A stretch of 64,000 bases of DNA from Lentimicrobiaceae bacterium (GTDB taxonomy: Bacteria > Bacteroidota > Bacteroidia > Bacteroidales > JAGONC01): contig JAGONC010000001.1 in assembly GCA_017993235.1 (NCBI GenBank), forward strand, positions 66,880 to 130,879, given 5' to 3'. The position numbers and the translations under genes were made by a program. This document shows, one piece after another, positions 50,583 to 59,952 of the stretch. The stretch's first letter is position 1. Each line of letters starts with the position of its first letter. The notes under the pieces were generated by a model. It was not told the DNA's origin, ran no database searches, and saw nothing but the letters and a program-made list of their open reading frames with translations.

Positions 50583-53021
50583 TTATTGTTTTATCAATTT
50601 ATCAATTGCTATTATGTGCTGATCTTTACTTAAATAAATAAAGTAAAGCCCCGAAGGGATTCCTTCCAGTCCGGTTCTTATCCGATGAATGCCCGGGGGG
50701 CAAACCCGGCCTGCATGAAGTGATCTGACCTTTTGACCGGTCAGGCTCACGATCGTGATATCGATCTTTTCCTCTTTTTTGCATTCAACAGTAAGGATTG
50801 TCTCTTCATGTGCCGGATTGGGAGAACAGGAAAAGGATATCATATCTGGATCATATCCGGGTCCATTGATCGAATAGGGATCATTCACAAAACCGATGGA
50901 TTCCAGGGCCGGAGCGATCTCGGGATTTTTCATGAATTTATCCCACAGCAAACCGCTGCGGTGATTTTCGATCATGCAGATGATGGGACCCTGGTCGATG
51001 GCAAGGTATGAGTCCGCATACCAGTTTTGCTGCACATTGAAGGCATCATAAAATCCAAAGGGTCCCCACAGATCGGCACCACGGTCGCGGTAAAAATGCT
51101 TCAGTGCGGCCATGGACTCCTGGGGAGTATAAGGCATGGAGGACAAAGCTGCCGAGGGAGTAATGGTACCATTATCGCGGGATGTGATGGGCTCGTGAAC
51201 ACTGTAACCGGATGGATCATCGCTGGCGGTCAATCCCCAGCACGAGGCGCTGTAACCTGAATAATTCTTGGGATTATCCATGCAGTATGCCTGGTTGATC
51301 AGGCTCATGTTTTTATTGTTATTGAAGTAATTGGTATACTTATCTTTTATATTCCTGGGATCAAAACCAAGAAAGGAGTAGTGGGCAAAGAAAAGCGGGC
51401 CGCCGTAATCCCAGCCCACATCCAGTTTATATCCATAAAACGTTTTACCATTTTTGTAATAGGAACTTCCGGCCCATCCTGTCTCCCACAGGTTGGCAGG
51501 GACGCCATGTGTGGGAGACGCAATGGCAAGGATGTACACGATCATGGCTTCGTTGTACCCTCTGACCGTCATATTCATCTGCCAGCCGTAGTTGGGAGAC
51601 CAGTGCCAGTAGAGGACGCTGCTGCCATTGCGCCGGTACCAGTCCCATTCCATGGATTCCCAGAGCTGGGTAATGGTCTCCCGAATCGTTTGCTCATCCG
51701 TCGAATTCTGATCAAAATAATGTCGTGCCGTCAGCAGACCCTGGAACATGAACGCGGTTTCGACCAGGTCCCCTCCATTGTCATAGGTGGTGAAGGGGAT
51801 AACATCCCCGGTGTTTCCATTCATCCAGTGCGGCCAGGCTCCATGGAATCTATCGGCAGATTCCAGAAAGTGAACGATGGTGAGCATCCTTTCCACTCCC
51901 TGCTGGCGGGTGATGAATCCTCTTTCAATCCCGACAAGTACCGCCATTACTCCAAACCCGGAACCCCCGATGGTGACCACATCCCCTGAGGTATTTCTCT
52001 CACGTGTCAGTCCGCTCACCGGATGCGCGAAGTCCCAGAAATAGCGGAAGGTGGCTTCCTGAACCATGTTCATGAGCTCCTCATCGGTCATGTCATGCGT
52101 ACTGGTTGTAACGGATTCTGTGAATACCGAGGGCTGATTGACAGCATTCAGTGCATTGATTTTGTACTGCAGGTTCAGATTGGTTCCCAGGGATCGCACG
52201 AAGTCCGAAAAATAGGGAGTTGCTTTGCTGGCAATACCTGCTTTTTGCCAGTATGTGCCGTTATCAGTTGACCTGTAGATTTCATAGCCGTTCAGATTCG
52301 TTTCCGTATTGGGATTCCATTTCAGATATACATGGCTGTCGTACCCACTGACAGCAAGCCCAGTCGGAGTTGCTACGGGCGGGGAGGAACCATCACCCAC
52401 CTGCACCCTGACATCATCGATGAACAGGGTGTGTTCGGAGTCATCTGTCAGGTTCTGACCCCAGCCTACCGTTTTGATCTTTGTGAAGTCGACTGGATCA
52501 CCGGCATCAAAGAAAAGCTTCATTGGAACAGTGATCCGCGTCCACCTGTCAGGCGGCAGGTCATCAGCATATGAGGTCAGGCTGAACTGCGTTGTTGTGG
52601 TATTGTTGATATCTTCCAGGAATACGGTAGGCAGTTTTTCTTTTGCCAGTCCTTCAGGAGCGTAAAAATAAAATGCCAGTGTGTCGGTCTGTGATATGTC
52701 TTTAGCGGCCCAATCCAATCCTGCAGCGATGGCATGCCAGTATCCGCCGGGAACCGAGCGCCAGTGAAGCCGCAGGGAGTTCATGCCCTGTTGTGCAGGG
52801 GTGGTAGTTTCAACGGGGAACCGGCGACTGTCATATCCTGCCAGCTCAAGATAACTCGGTGTTGTCAGCACCAGCCAGCTGAAATCATAGTAGTTGTCCA
52901 GCGGGCTGTCCTGAAAGTAGTAATAGGTTTGGCCCTGGGTGTGGGTCCATAAGAGTAATGAGAGGAGAAAGGAGAGAGGAGAGAGGAGAGAGGAGAGAGT
53001 GTTTTTGGAGGGTGGTTTCAT
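50583..53021 (-). CDS. T9SS-exported multidomain GH144-type enzyme
   Basis: An 812-residue protein. Order: signal peptide (LLSPLSFLLSLLLWTHTQG), a beta-sandwich binding domain (about 30-215, ending HTLFIDDVRVQVG), an FN3 domain (about 218-310, LKWNPNTETNLNGYEIYRS), the glycoamylase/GH144 catalytic domain (about 315-725; ATFRYFWDFAHPVSGLTRER, GGSGFGVMAVLVGIERGF, RGYNEAMIVYILA, IDQGPIICMIENHRSG), and a type A T9SS tail (about 732-812; FSCSPNPAHEETILTVE ... GIPSGLYFIYLS). It would cut beta-1,2-glucan outside the cell. The signal peptide is coded by a 7-bp tandem repeat (see 52959-52999). It is followed by a terminator. Confidence 0.88.
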   Translation of the reverse strand: MKPPSKNTLSSLLSPLSFLLSLLLWTHTQGQTYYYFQDSPLDNYYDFSWLVLTTPSYLELAGYDSRRFPVETTTPAQQGMNSLRLHWRSVPGGYWHAIAAGLDWAAKDISQTDTLAFYFYAPEGLAKEKLPTVFLEDINNTTTTQFSLTSYADDLPPDRWTRITVPMKLFFDAGDPVDFTKIKTVGWGQNLTDDSEHTLFIDDVRVQVGDGSSPPVATPTGLAVSGYDSHVYLKWNPNTETNLNGYEIYRSTDNGTYWQKAGIASKATPYFSDFVRSLGTNLNLQYKINALNAVNQPSVFTESVTTSTHDMTDEELMNMVQEATFRYFWDFAHPVSGLTRERNTSGDVVTIGGSGFGVMAVLVGIERGFITRQQGVERMLTIVHFLESADRFHGAWPHWMNGNTGDVIPFTTYDNGGDLVETAFMFQGLLTARHYFDQNSTDEQTIRETITQLWESMEWDWYRRNGSSVLYWHWSPNYGWQMNMTVRGYNEAMIVYILAIASPTHGVPANLWETGWAGSSYYKNGKTFYGYKLDVGWDYGGPLFFAHYSFLGFDPRNIKDKYTNYFNNNKNMSLINQAYCMDNPKNYSGYSASCWGLTASDDPSGYSVHEPITSRDNGTITPSAALSSMPYTPQESMAALKHFYRDRGADLWGPFGFYDAFNVQQNWYADSYLAIDQGPIICMIENHRSGLLWDKFMKNPEIAPALESIGFVNDPYSINGPGYDPDMISFSCSPNPAHEETILTVECKKEEKIDITIVSLTGQKVRSLHAGRVCPPGIHRIRTGLEGIPSGLYFIYLSKDQHIIAIDKLIKQ
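52959..52999. repeat. 7-bp tandem repeat inside the GH144 signal-peptide codons
   Basis: Plus-strand ggagaga units: four perfect copies plus one base (52971-52999) preceded by a degenerate copy. On the coding strand it reads ctctcct repeats within codons for the Leu/Ser-rich signal peptide. Seven is not a multiple of three, so gain or loss of one unit would shift the frame. Confidence 0.85.
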
Positions 53022-53103
53022 GGAGAGTGGAATTATGATAGTTAAGGTTTGAATTGGTCAAAGTTAATGAATAACCGGTGAATGATCAAGACTCCGTCCC
53101 AAA

Positions 53104-53144
53104 AGAAAATACCCCAGGAGCTTTCAGGTATGCCCTGGGGTATT
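53104..53144 (-). terminator. Rho-independent terminator after the LamG lipoprotein gene
   Basis: aataccccagg (53144-53134 on the minus strand) pairs perfectly with cctggggtatt (53118-53108) around a 15-nt loop and is followed by TTTT. It lies 20 bp after the stop codon at 53165 and separates the SusCD-LamG operon from the downstream GH144 gene. Confidence 0.8.
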
Positions 53145-53164
53145 CTCATCCGTCATGTTTTCGG

Positions 53165-54214
53165 TCATTTGACCGAGTAGAGGCCAAACACCTCGCTTGC
53201 GGAAAGAGCCCGCGTGAACATGTGCATCTCATCGTACAGACTTAGGTCTGAGTAGTGCTCCCAGTATCCGAAATTGGGCATGCCGGAGCCAATGGAAATG
53301 GACGTGCAGTTTGCCCAGGAGATCTTGGCATCGATATCCTGTTCCTTGGCCACTGCGCCATCAACGTAAATGGTAGTATGCGTGGTTGAGATCGTAATGG
53401 CAATATGCATCCAGTCCTGGGTTGGAGGTATTGTGACGAAAGGATTTATCCAGACCTCAACTTCTCCGATGCCGAAATTCAATCCCAGATTCTGGTTATC
53501 GCCGCTGTTTTCGTGGAACATCCGGAGACCTGAGTTTCTGCTGTCGCCCGGGGGGCTGATCGCAAGGATACCGCCTCTTGGAGGCGTAGCGTTGATCTTA
53601 TACCAGAAGGCCACGCTGAATTCATCGGTCATGACTGCTGTTGCAGGAAATGTCAGGTAGGCATCCGTGGCACCTGCATAGGCACTTTTAACTTTTCCTT
53701 CAGCAAAGCCAGGAGAACCCACAATGCCGGCTTCTTCACCCGAGATGAAATCAATATAATTATCATTGAAGGAGAGGTATAATGCTTCTCCATCCATGGG
53801 TATGTATCCTTCACCGGTTATCTTCTTGAAATTGACCGATTTGGGATCGCTGGTTTTTCCAGTAAGGTCGGTGGCAACCACCGAGATAGTATGATCACCG
53901 TCGGGTACATCGCACTTTACTTCAAGAACAGCTCTCCGGTAATCCCTAAAGGATGAAATGGAAGCAACCTGTGCTCCATCCAGCTGTATTACCACTGATT
54001 TCAGCTCGATATCATCCGTGGCCTCCAGTTTGACGGTAACGATTGAAATGGTATCAATCACTGGCTGTCCTTCCTCAGGAAAATTGATCTTAACCTGCGG
54101 TTTTGAAACATCATTGGCCGTCTGGACCTCATTGATGGGATCGAGGTAGTCTTCACAGGACACGGCCAGCAATGCCACCAGAAAGCAGGTAATTATGATT
54201 TTTATAGGTTTCAT
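53165..54214 (-). CDS. Surface lipoprotein with Ig-like and LamG domains (SusE-position glycan-binding protein)
   Basis: A 349-residue lipoprotein (signal IIITCFLVALLAVSCEDYLD, Cys20). An Ig-like domain of the bacterial chitobiase-type (about 40-130, VKINFPEEGQPVIDTISIV; GDHTISVVATDLTGKTSD) is followed by a concanavalin/LamG domain (about 140-349, LYLSFNDNYIDFISG; EFSVAFWYKI; DWMHIAITISTTHTTIYVDG). In PULs the gene after susD usually encodes a surface glycan-binding protein; the LamG fold fits that role. It lies 36 bp after susD and ends at a strong terminator. Confidence 0.84.
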   Translation of the reverse strand: MKPIKIIITCFLVALLAVSCEDYLDPINEVQTANDVSKPQVKINFPEEGQPVIDTISIVTVKLEATDDIELKSVVIQLDGAQVASISSFRDYRRAVLEVKCDVPDGDHTISVVATDLTGKTSDPKSVNFKKITGEGYIPMDGEALYLSFNDNYIDFISGEEAGIVGSPGFAEGKVKSAYAGATDAYLTFPATAVMTDEFSVAFWYKINATPPRGGILAISPPGDSRNSGLRMFHENSGDNQNLGLNFGIGEVEVWINPFVTIPPTQDWMHIAITISTTHTTIYVDGAVAKEQDIDAKISWANCTSISIGSGMPNFGYWEHYSDLSLYDEMHMFTRALSASEVFGLYSVK

Positions 54215-54250
54215 TTTCTTGGTTTTTACAGTTTATACTCTATTTAGCTA

Positions 54251-55783
54251 TTACTGAAGAACAGGCAACTGATCCACCTGGTTTTGCGGATAGGGGAGAA
54301 AGGTTTTATCAGCGGAAAAAGTTCTTCCGTCATAACTCAATTCACCGGTTCTACCTAACCTTATCATGTCATAGAAGCGTGTGCCCCATTCCATAGCGAG
54401 TTCGGCATACTTCTCATCCATCACCTGGTCGTTGGTGACACCTGAGAGATTTGAAAGGCCAGCCCTTGACCGTACCTTATTGACCGCTGCATCAGCAGTG
54501 CCTGCATTACCCGATGCGCCCTGTGTCATTGCTTCGGCATACATAAGCAGGATTTCTGCATAGCGGATGCAGGTAAAGTTTTTATTCGTACCGTAGTTGG
54601 TTCTTCCGGGGGTCAACTGATCAGAAGGCAGGTAGTGCTTTCCGCTGGCAAACATTTCGCGGGCAAAATCATTGATAACATCCCCTGAAGGAGTGGTATT
54701 GGATATCCAAGATGGCAGGTTCGCATACTTGGGATCTTTTTTGATCTCCTCGATACCCCTGGGCGTGAATAACACACTGGTCTCCAGGCGTGTGGTTTCA
54801 CCCCTGTCGAGCATGAATTTGATCCATTTCATGCTCGGTTCCCAGAATCCCCATCCGTCGCCGGAACCTGCTACCTTGGGTGTCCAGCCCTGAGGGCCAA
54901 AGAAAGCGAACAGGTAGAAATAATTGTCACCAGATGCTTGTCCCAGGTCTGAATACTGCATCTCAAAAAGATTTTCATTGTTCAGCTTTCCTTTGATCTT
55001 GAATAGTTCATAAAAATCACTTTCAAGTTCGAACTTGCCTGAATTGATGATTTCACCTGTGGCATTCGCGACATTTTGATAATTTTTCAGTTCAAGATTG
55101 GCAAGAGCCTTTATGGCCAGGGCTGTATATTTTGTTACAGCACCGGGGATGTCAGTACGTTCGTTAGGCCTGAGGGCGGGCAGATTCGGTATCGCTTCGT
55201 CCATCCAGTCAGAGATCATCTGCATGATCTCATCCTTGGAGGATAGGCCGGCAACCAGCAGTTCTGAAGGATCTGAGCTGGGAGGAACCGGAAGGGCTCC
55301 CCAAACGCGACTGACCTGGAACAGCCACCAGGCTTTCAGGACTTTCGCCTCCGAAATGTATTGATCAGCAAGTTTCTGGTCAGCACCGGCATCGGCATAA
55401 AGGGTAACCTGTTCTATGGCAGAGTTGGCAATGAACATATTCTGGTAATAATTCTGCCAGAGCGAATTGTACATCCAGTAATCCTTGTTGTAGAGATACC
55501 AGTCCGTGTTTTCAAAGTCCTGCTGGTCGCCTTCTCCTCCGGCATTAACATCATCCCCGCGAACGGAGATCAGGGGGAAATTTTCCCAACCAGCGTCGAC
55601 CATGTTTAATCTTTGATAGGCACCGATGAGAGGCAGTTTCATATTACTGCTGATTGTGTAATCGGTTTCCTCTGTAAATGCTTTATTTTCAGGTGGTTCG
55701 TCAAGATACTTCTCGCACCCGGAATAGGCAAATAATAATAACAGAGCCCCAATGACAATGGATAGAAATTTATATGGTTTCAT
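54251..55783 (-). CDS. susD: SusD/RagB family outer-membrane lipoprotein
   Basis: A 510-residue SusD-like protein with lipoprotein signal (IGALLLLFAYSGCEKYLDEP) and the typical pattern: PLIGAYQRLNMVDAG start region, AEAKVLKAWWLFQVSRVWGALPV-type TPR helices, NFTCIRYAEILLMYAEAM, AVNKVRSRAGL, and the C-terminal FYDMIRLGRTGEL ... PYPQNQVDQLPVLQ. It caps the SusC barrel and binds the incoming oligosaccharide. It is 18 bp after susC. The specificity is not readable from sequence; the locus suggests beta-1,2-glucan. Confidence 0.93.
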   Translation of the reverse strand: MKPYKFLSIVIGALLLLFAYSGCEKYLDEPPENKAFTEETDYTISSNMKLPLIGAYQRLNMVDAGWENFPLISVRGDDVNAGGEGDQQDFENTDWYLYNKDYWMYNSLWQNYYQNMFIANSAIEQVTLYADAGADQKLADQYISEAKVLKAWWLFQVSRVWGALPVPPSSDPSELLVAGLSSKDEIMQMISDWMDEAIPNLPALRPNERTDIPGAVTKYTALAIKALANLELKNYQNVANATGEIINSGKFELESDFYELFKIKGKLNNENLFEMQYSDLGQASGDNYFYLFAFFGPQGWTPKVAGSGDGWGFWEPSMKWIKFMLDRGETTRLETSVLFTPRGIEEIKKDPKYANLPSWISNTTPSGDVINDFAREMFASGKHYLPSDQLTPGRTNYGTNKNFTCIRYAEILLMYAEAMTQGASGNAGTADAAVNKVRSRAGLSNLSGVTNDQVMDEKYAELAMEWGTRFYDMIRLGRTGELSYDGRTFSADKTFLPYPQNQVDQLPVLQ

Positions 55784-55801
55784 GAGTATTAGGTTTAAGG
55801 A

Positions 55802-58800
55802 TTAAAACTTGACATTCAGGCCTAAGGTATACACGGCTGCGACAGGATAGGTCTGTGAGTCCCATCCGTTGGCAACTTCAGGTGTAAAACCGTTGTACTG
55901 GAACAGTGACAGAGGGCGTTCCGCTGTGAAATAAATCCGGGTTACCGGGAAGTTACCGTTAAGCCATCCACTGCTATTCAGGGTGTAACCTAACTGAATA
56001 TTCTGGATCCGGAAGAAGGATCCATTCTCGACGAAATAATCACTCATTTTCTGATTCCAGCCTCTGCGTAAACCCGACGAGGAAGGATACTTGTCGGAAG
56101 TACCATCTCCATGCCAGCGGTTTTCAGCCAGATCGGCATCAACATTTCCGTCTGATGTCCAGATGATTTCACCGCGTTTCCGGTTGAGCACTTTATTCCC
56201 GGCCTGACCATATACACTCAGGGAAAAGTCAAGCCCCAGGTATTTAAATCCGAGATTTCCACCATAGATAAAGCTTGGGAAATAGGAACCAAGGATAACG
56301 CGATCATCATCGTCCAATTTTCCATCATTGTTTTGGTCTTTGTATTTGAAATCACCGGGCACAAGTCCGTTCTCCACAGCAATCGGATCGTTAAGGATTT
56401 CCTGTTCGTTCTGATACACTCCGACTACCTCGCGGCCGTAGAAGGCCATCAACGGCTCACCTACGTAGGTGCGCTGACGGAATTCAGCCGTGCCGCCGTC
56501 AATGTAGTCCTGACCGTAAAGATCCGTTGCCTCATTTTTTAAGGTGGAAACATTAACTCCCACGTTGTAGGTGAATTTATGGCTGACTTTATAGTTCCAG
56601 TCGAGGGCAAGTTCGATTCCGGAGTTCCGGATCGTTCCCACAGGTTTCAGTACGCTTCCACCCACCGATGGGATCATGACCGGAATGGCTGCATTCTTTG
56701 TGTCACGGGTGTACCAGTCGAAATCGGCTGAAAGTTTTTCATCCAGGAACCGGGCGGTAAAGCCGATGTTGGTCTCTTCGGTCAATTCCCACTTGAGTTC
56801 TGAATAATCGCTGGATACGACTGTCCCATAATAGATAATTCCACCCATGGTGGTGCTCACCACATTGGTTGTGTATGCACCATCACTGGCAGGGATCTTG
56901 TCGTTGCCCAGTCTTCCCCAGCTGGCTCTTAGCTTGAGAAAATCAACCACACCATTACCCTTCATGAAATTTTCCTCAGAAATCACCCAGCCTGCGCCCA
57001 CGGTGGGGAAGTATCCCCAGGTTTCCTGGTATTTATTGCTGCCATCAGCCCTGAAAGTGGCATAGAGCAGGTACCTGTTGCTGTAGTTATAGGCAACCCT
57101 TCCAAAGTATGACATTCCATACTCTCTCAGTCCGCCGTCGGAGACTGCCTCTGCGACAATGGCCGTCGCCTGGTCGATGTACCAGGATTGTTCCATATCT
57201 GTCGGAAAATCCTTCCCCTGGGCCATGAGCAGCTGATATCCTTCGTCACGGAAAGATGTCCCCGCCATCACTGTCAGGTTGTGATTTCCGAATTCTTCGG
57301 TGAAGGTCAGGACATTGTCCCAGATATTGTCGTTATAATTGGTCAGTGCCCTTGTAATGGTTGCATCCGGATTCTGGAAACCGTCGTCGATGTACCACGG
57401 CAGATTGACCACCCGCTGGTCGATTGACTGGAAAGCATAATTATAGGTTGTCTTGAACGTAAGTGTTTTGGGAATGAGGTTGAATTCGAGGTAAAAGTTG
57501 GAGGTCAGCTTCTTGATCTTCATGCGGTCAATGTTATAATCCATGGATGGAAAAGGATTCTGGCCGGCTCTGTAGCCAATGGAACGGGCGCTTGAGTAAT
57601 TCGTGGGCCAGGCTGCGGTATTCAGCTCGTCATAAACCGGCATGACGGGTACCGCAAAATAAGCGTCATTCCATGCATTGGCAGGAGCATTGTATTTCAA
57701 TGCATTGCTAAAGATTAGATTACCACCTACGGTAAGCCATTTGGTGGCTTTCAGATCCAGTTTTGTACGAAGGTTGAAACGTTCATACTTGTTTTCCATG
57801 TCCATGATCCCGTCCTGCAGGAAATAATTTCCCCCGATCGAATACTTGGCTATATCCGTTCCACCGGAGAAATCCAGACTGTGGTTAGTGATGGGAGCAG
57901 GGCGGATGATTTCGCTGTACCAGTCCGTATTGGGCTCCGGTATGCTGGGATCTACCCGGCTTCTCCCATAACGCTGCATGGCATTCAGGATGAAGGTGGC
58001 ATCAGCTGTGGATCCCGATTCCATCGCCATCGTGGTGAACTGCTGGGAATTCGACATCTTCACTACATTCTGGGCCACCTGGTATCCGAAATAGCCGTCG
58101 TAGGTGATCTGGGTCTTCTGGTTATAGGCTCCGGATTTGGTCTCGATGATTACCACACCGTTGGCGGCTCTCACACCGTAAATGGCCGCTGCGGAGGCGT
58201 CCTTCATGACCGACATGGACGCGATATCCGAAGGATTCAGAAAATCAATGTTATCAAAGAACATCCCATCGACAATGTAAAGGGGTGACTCGGAGTCCCT
58301 TCCGGGAAAGGAACCGATACCACGGATCCTGACGGTCGGCTGATCCCCCGGAGCTCCGCTGGTCACCACTTGCAACCCGGCCACCTTTCCCTGTAAGGCC
58401 TGTATCGGCTGCGAAGCAGGTGTTTTCATCAGATCCTCAGCTTTTACTGTGGCAATGGAGGAAGTGAGGTCCTTGACTTTTGTACTCCCATACCCAACCA
58501 CAACCACTCCCTCCAGTGAAGTTCTGGTGGGTAGCAATTGAAAGTTATAGACATTCTGACTACCAATAGCAACTTCCTGTGTGTCAAAACCAACAAAACT
58601 GACAACCAGTGTAGCATCTTCAGGAGCAACCTGCAGGCTGAACCGGCCATCCAGATCGGTGGCGGTTCCTTTGGAAGTACCTTTGATCAGCACCGTCGCT
58701 CCAGGCAGGGTCTCGTTTGTTTCACGGTCAGTGACCGTACCGGTGATGGTCCTTTGCTGACCGAATGCGACCGTACATGCACCGGCCAGCAAAAGCATCA

Positions 58801-58852
58801 ACATGCTTTTCACCAGCCTGAATGCTTGTATTTTGGGTAGATAGTTCTTCAT
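55802..58852 (-). CDS. susC: SusC/RagA TonB-linked outer-membrane transporter
   Basis: A 1016-residue SusC. The signal peptide ends near VAFGQ, the CarboxypepD-like domain spans about 33-108 (ITGTVTDRETNETLPGATVLI), the TonB box/plug runs about 112-235 (LEGVVVVGYGSTKVKDLTSS; LQGKVAGLQVVTSGAPGDQP; DIASMSVMKDASAAAIYGVR), then the beta-barrel ending in aromatic AAVYTLGLNVKF. There is no N-terminal STN domain, so no direct anti-sigma signalling is expected. It begins the minus-strand operon susC-susD-LamG and has a good promoter at 58931-58963. It imports glycan fragments with TonB energy. Confidence 0.95.
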   Translation of the reverse strand: MKNYLPKIQAFRLVKSMLMLLLAGACTVAFGQQRTITGTVTDRETNETLPGATVLIKGTSKGTATDLDGRFSLQVAPEDATLVVSFVGFDTQEVAIGSQNVYNFQLLPTRTSLEGVVVVGYGSTKVKDLTSSIATVKAEDLMKTPASQPIQALQGKVAGLQVVTSGAPGDQPTVRIRGIGSFPGRDSESPLYIVDGMFFDNIDFLNPSDIASMSVMKDASAAAIYGVRAANGVVIIETKSGAYNQKTQITYDGYFGYQVAQNVVKMSNSQQFTTMAMESGSTADATFILNAMQRYGRSRVDPSIPEPNTDWYSEIIRPAPITNHSLDFSGGTDIAKYSIGGNYFLQDGIMDMENKYERFNLRTKLDLKATKWLTVGGNLIFSNALKYNAPANAWNDAYFAVPVMPVYDELNTAAWPTNYSSARSIGYRAGQNPFPSMDYNIDRMKIKKLTSNFYLEFNLIPKTLTFKTTYNYAFQSIDQRVVNLPWYIDDGFQNPDATITRALTNYNDNIWDNVLTFTEEFGNHNLTVMAGTSFRDEGYQLLMAQGKDFPTDMEQSWYIDQATAIVAEAVSDGGLREYGMSYFGRVAYNYSNRYLLYATFRADGSNKYQETWGYFPTVGAGWVISEENFMKGNGVVDFLKLRASWGRLGNDKIPASDGAYTTNVVSTTMGGIIYYGTVVSSDYSELKWELTEETNIGFTARFLDEKLSADFDWYTRDTKNAAIPVMIPSVGGSVLKPVGTIRNSGIELALDWNYKVSHKFTYNVGVNVSTLKNEATDLYGQDYIDGGTAEFRQRTYVGEPLMAFYGREVVGVYQNEQEILNDPIAVENGLVPGDFKYKDQNNDGKLDDDDRVILGSYFPSFIYGGNLGFKYLGLDFSLSVYGQAGNKVLNRKRGEIIWTSDGNVDADLAENRWHGDGTSDKYPSSSGLRRGWNQKMSDYFVENGSFFRIQNIQLGYTLNSSGWLNGNFPVTRIYFTAERPLSLFQYNGFTPEVANGWDSQTYPVAAVYTLGLNVKF

Positions 58853-58930
58853 AATGGCTTAGTTTAGGTTTGACTGATTCATTTTTTGGAATATATAGAT
58901 GATTTTATAATGATCATCATGAAAGTTAGT

Positions 58931-58963
58931 CAAAATTACATACCTGAACAGGTAAAAAACAAA
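58931..58963 (-). promoter_or_regulatory. susC promoter (-33 TTTG, -7 TAATTTTG)
   Basis: On the minus strand TTTG (58963-58960) is followed after 21 bp by TAATTTTG (58938-58931), both matching the Bacteroidota consensus. The expected start near 58924 gives a leader of ~70 nt before the susC ATG. Confidence 0.65.
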
Positions 58964-58989
58964 TTTAACGTAAATTAATTATAGATCAA

Positions 58990-59835
58990 CTAATTCCTTT
59001 CAAGCGGCCGTAAATACGGCTTAATGATCTTTTTTTCCTTTTTGGGGCCGATAAGGAAAAGCATGCTGAACGGATCAATATTTTTTTGCAAAAATATTTT
59101 CATTTCACCCTTTTTCTGCAGTGAGGAAAGCGAACTTTTTAAAGTATTTCTGCTTACAGGGTCCAAAAAATCAACTCTTGCCAGTACGGATTTATTCTCT
59201 TTCCCATCCAGGGGAAGCAACATCAGTTCGAATGACTGAAATGGCTCAAAAAGGGTCGAAAAAACGGGATACCCGTTGGTGATCCCCAAAGGACCTTCCA
59301 TGTATTTCAACCGGTTAAGTGCATCCTGGCCGGCAAAGGGTTCAGGGAAAAGCATAGGATCAGTCTGATTTACCTGCTGCAGAGACTGCAGTTGCTTCAG
59401 CGCAAGCTGAGTGTGCAATGCAGTGCCAGCCTGGTTGGAGATCACCAGGTAATACTTTTCCATAACGGCCAGAACCTGATAGGGGGAAATACAATGAGGA
59501 AAAGCCAATGAATCATCCCATATGCAATGATAGCGGTAAACGGAAAATATTCCGAATGCTGCCCTGCTGTCCTGCATGCAAAAGGTTTCGAAAAGGAAAG
59601 GATGACCCTCCAGCAGGATGTCCTGAACATATACCCGATCAAACCCATATTCCATGTAGATATCTGCCCCGCCATCAATGTACCCCCATAATCCGCTACC
59701 CTCAAATATCCTGGTATTCAGTACTTCCCGACCAAGATCTGCATTGTCATCCCACGGAAAAATGCTACCCTGCCCGTCAGCACCCGCGCAACAACACAAA
59801 AATACCAACCACACCCCAACACTTCTACACTTCAT
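58990..59835 (-). CDS. DUF6599 family secreted protein
   Basis: A ~281-residue protein from ATG 59835 (MKCRSVGVWLVFLCCCAGAD, signal peptide; cleavage near ADGQ). The frame is open upstream to 59895, but those codons are translated tandem repeat. Features: WGYIDGGADIYMEYGF near the N-terminus, DSRAAFGIFSVYR, and a basic C-terminus (GPKKEKKIIKPYL). This matches DUF6599, a Bacteroidota periplasmic/secreted family of unknown function. It is followed upstream by the DUF362 gene on the same strand, and the two may work together. Confidence 0.78.
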   Translation of the reverse strand: MKCRSVGVWLVFLCCCAGADGQGSIFPWDDNADLGREVLNTRIFEGSGLWGYIDGGADIYMEYGFDRVYVQDILLEGHPFLFETFCMQDSRAAFGIFSVYRYHCIWDDSLAFPHCISPYQVLAVMEKYYLVISNQAGTALHTQLALKQLQSLQQVNQTDPMLFPEPFAGQDALNRLKYMEGPLGITNGYPVFSTLFEPFQSFELMLLPLDGKENKSVLARVDFLDPVSRNTLKSSLSSLQKKGEMKIFLQKNIDPFSMLFLIGPKKEKKIIKPYLRPLERN

Positions 59836-59942
59836 AGACAACCACGAATAACCACGAATAACCACGAATAACCACGAATAACTATGAATAACCATTGAAT
59901 GACTATTGAATGACTATTGAATGACTACTGAATAACCACGAA
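59836..59942. repeat. Tandem repeats (aataaccacg and ttgaatgacta units)
   Basis: About five copies of a 10-mer (aataaccacg) followed by three or four copies of an 11-12-mer (attgaatgact), ending again in aataaccacg. It fills the gap between DUF6599 and DUF362 and explains the false N-terminal extension of the former. Confidence 0.8.
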
Positions 59943-59952
59943 CCCTCCTTCC

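Noticed and set aside
59836-59942. Possible CRISPR array
   Set aside because: Units are 10-12 bp, directly adjacent and without unique spacers; no cas genes are present.
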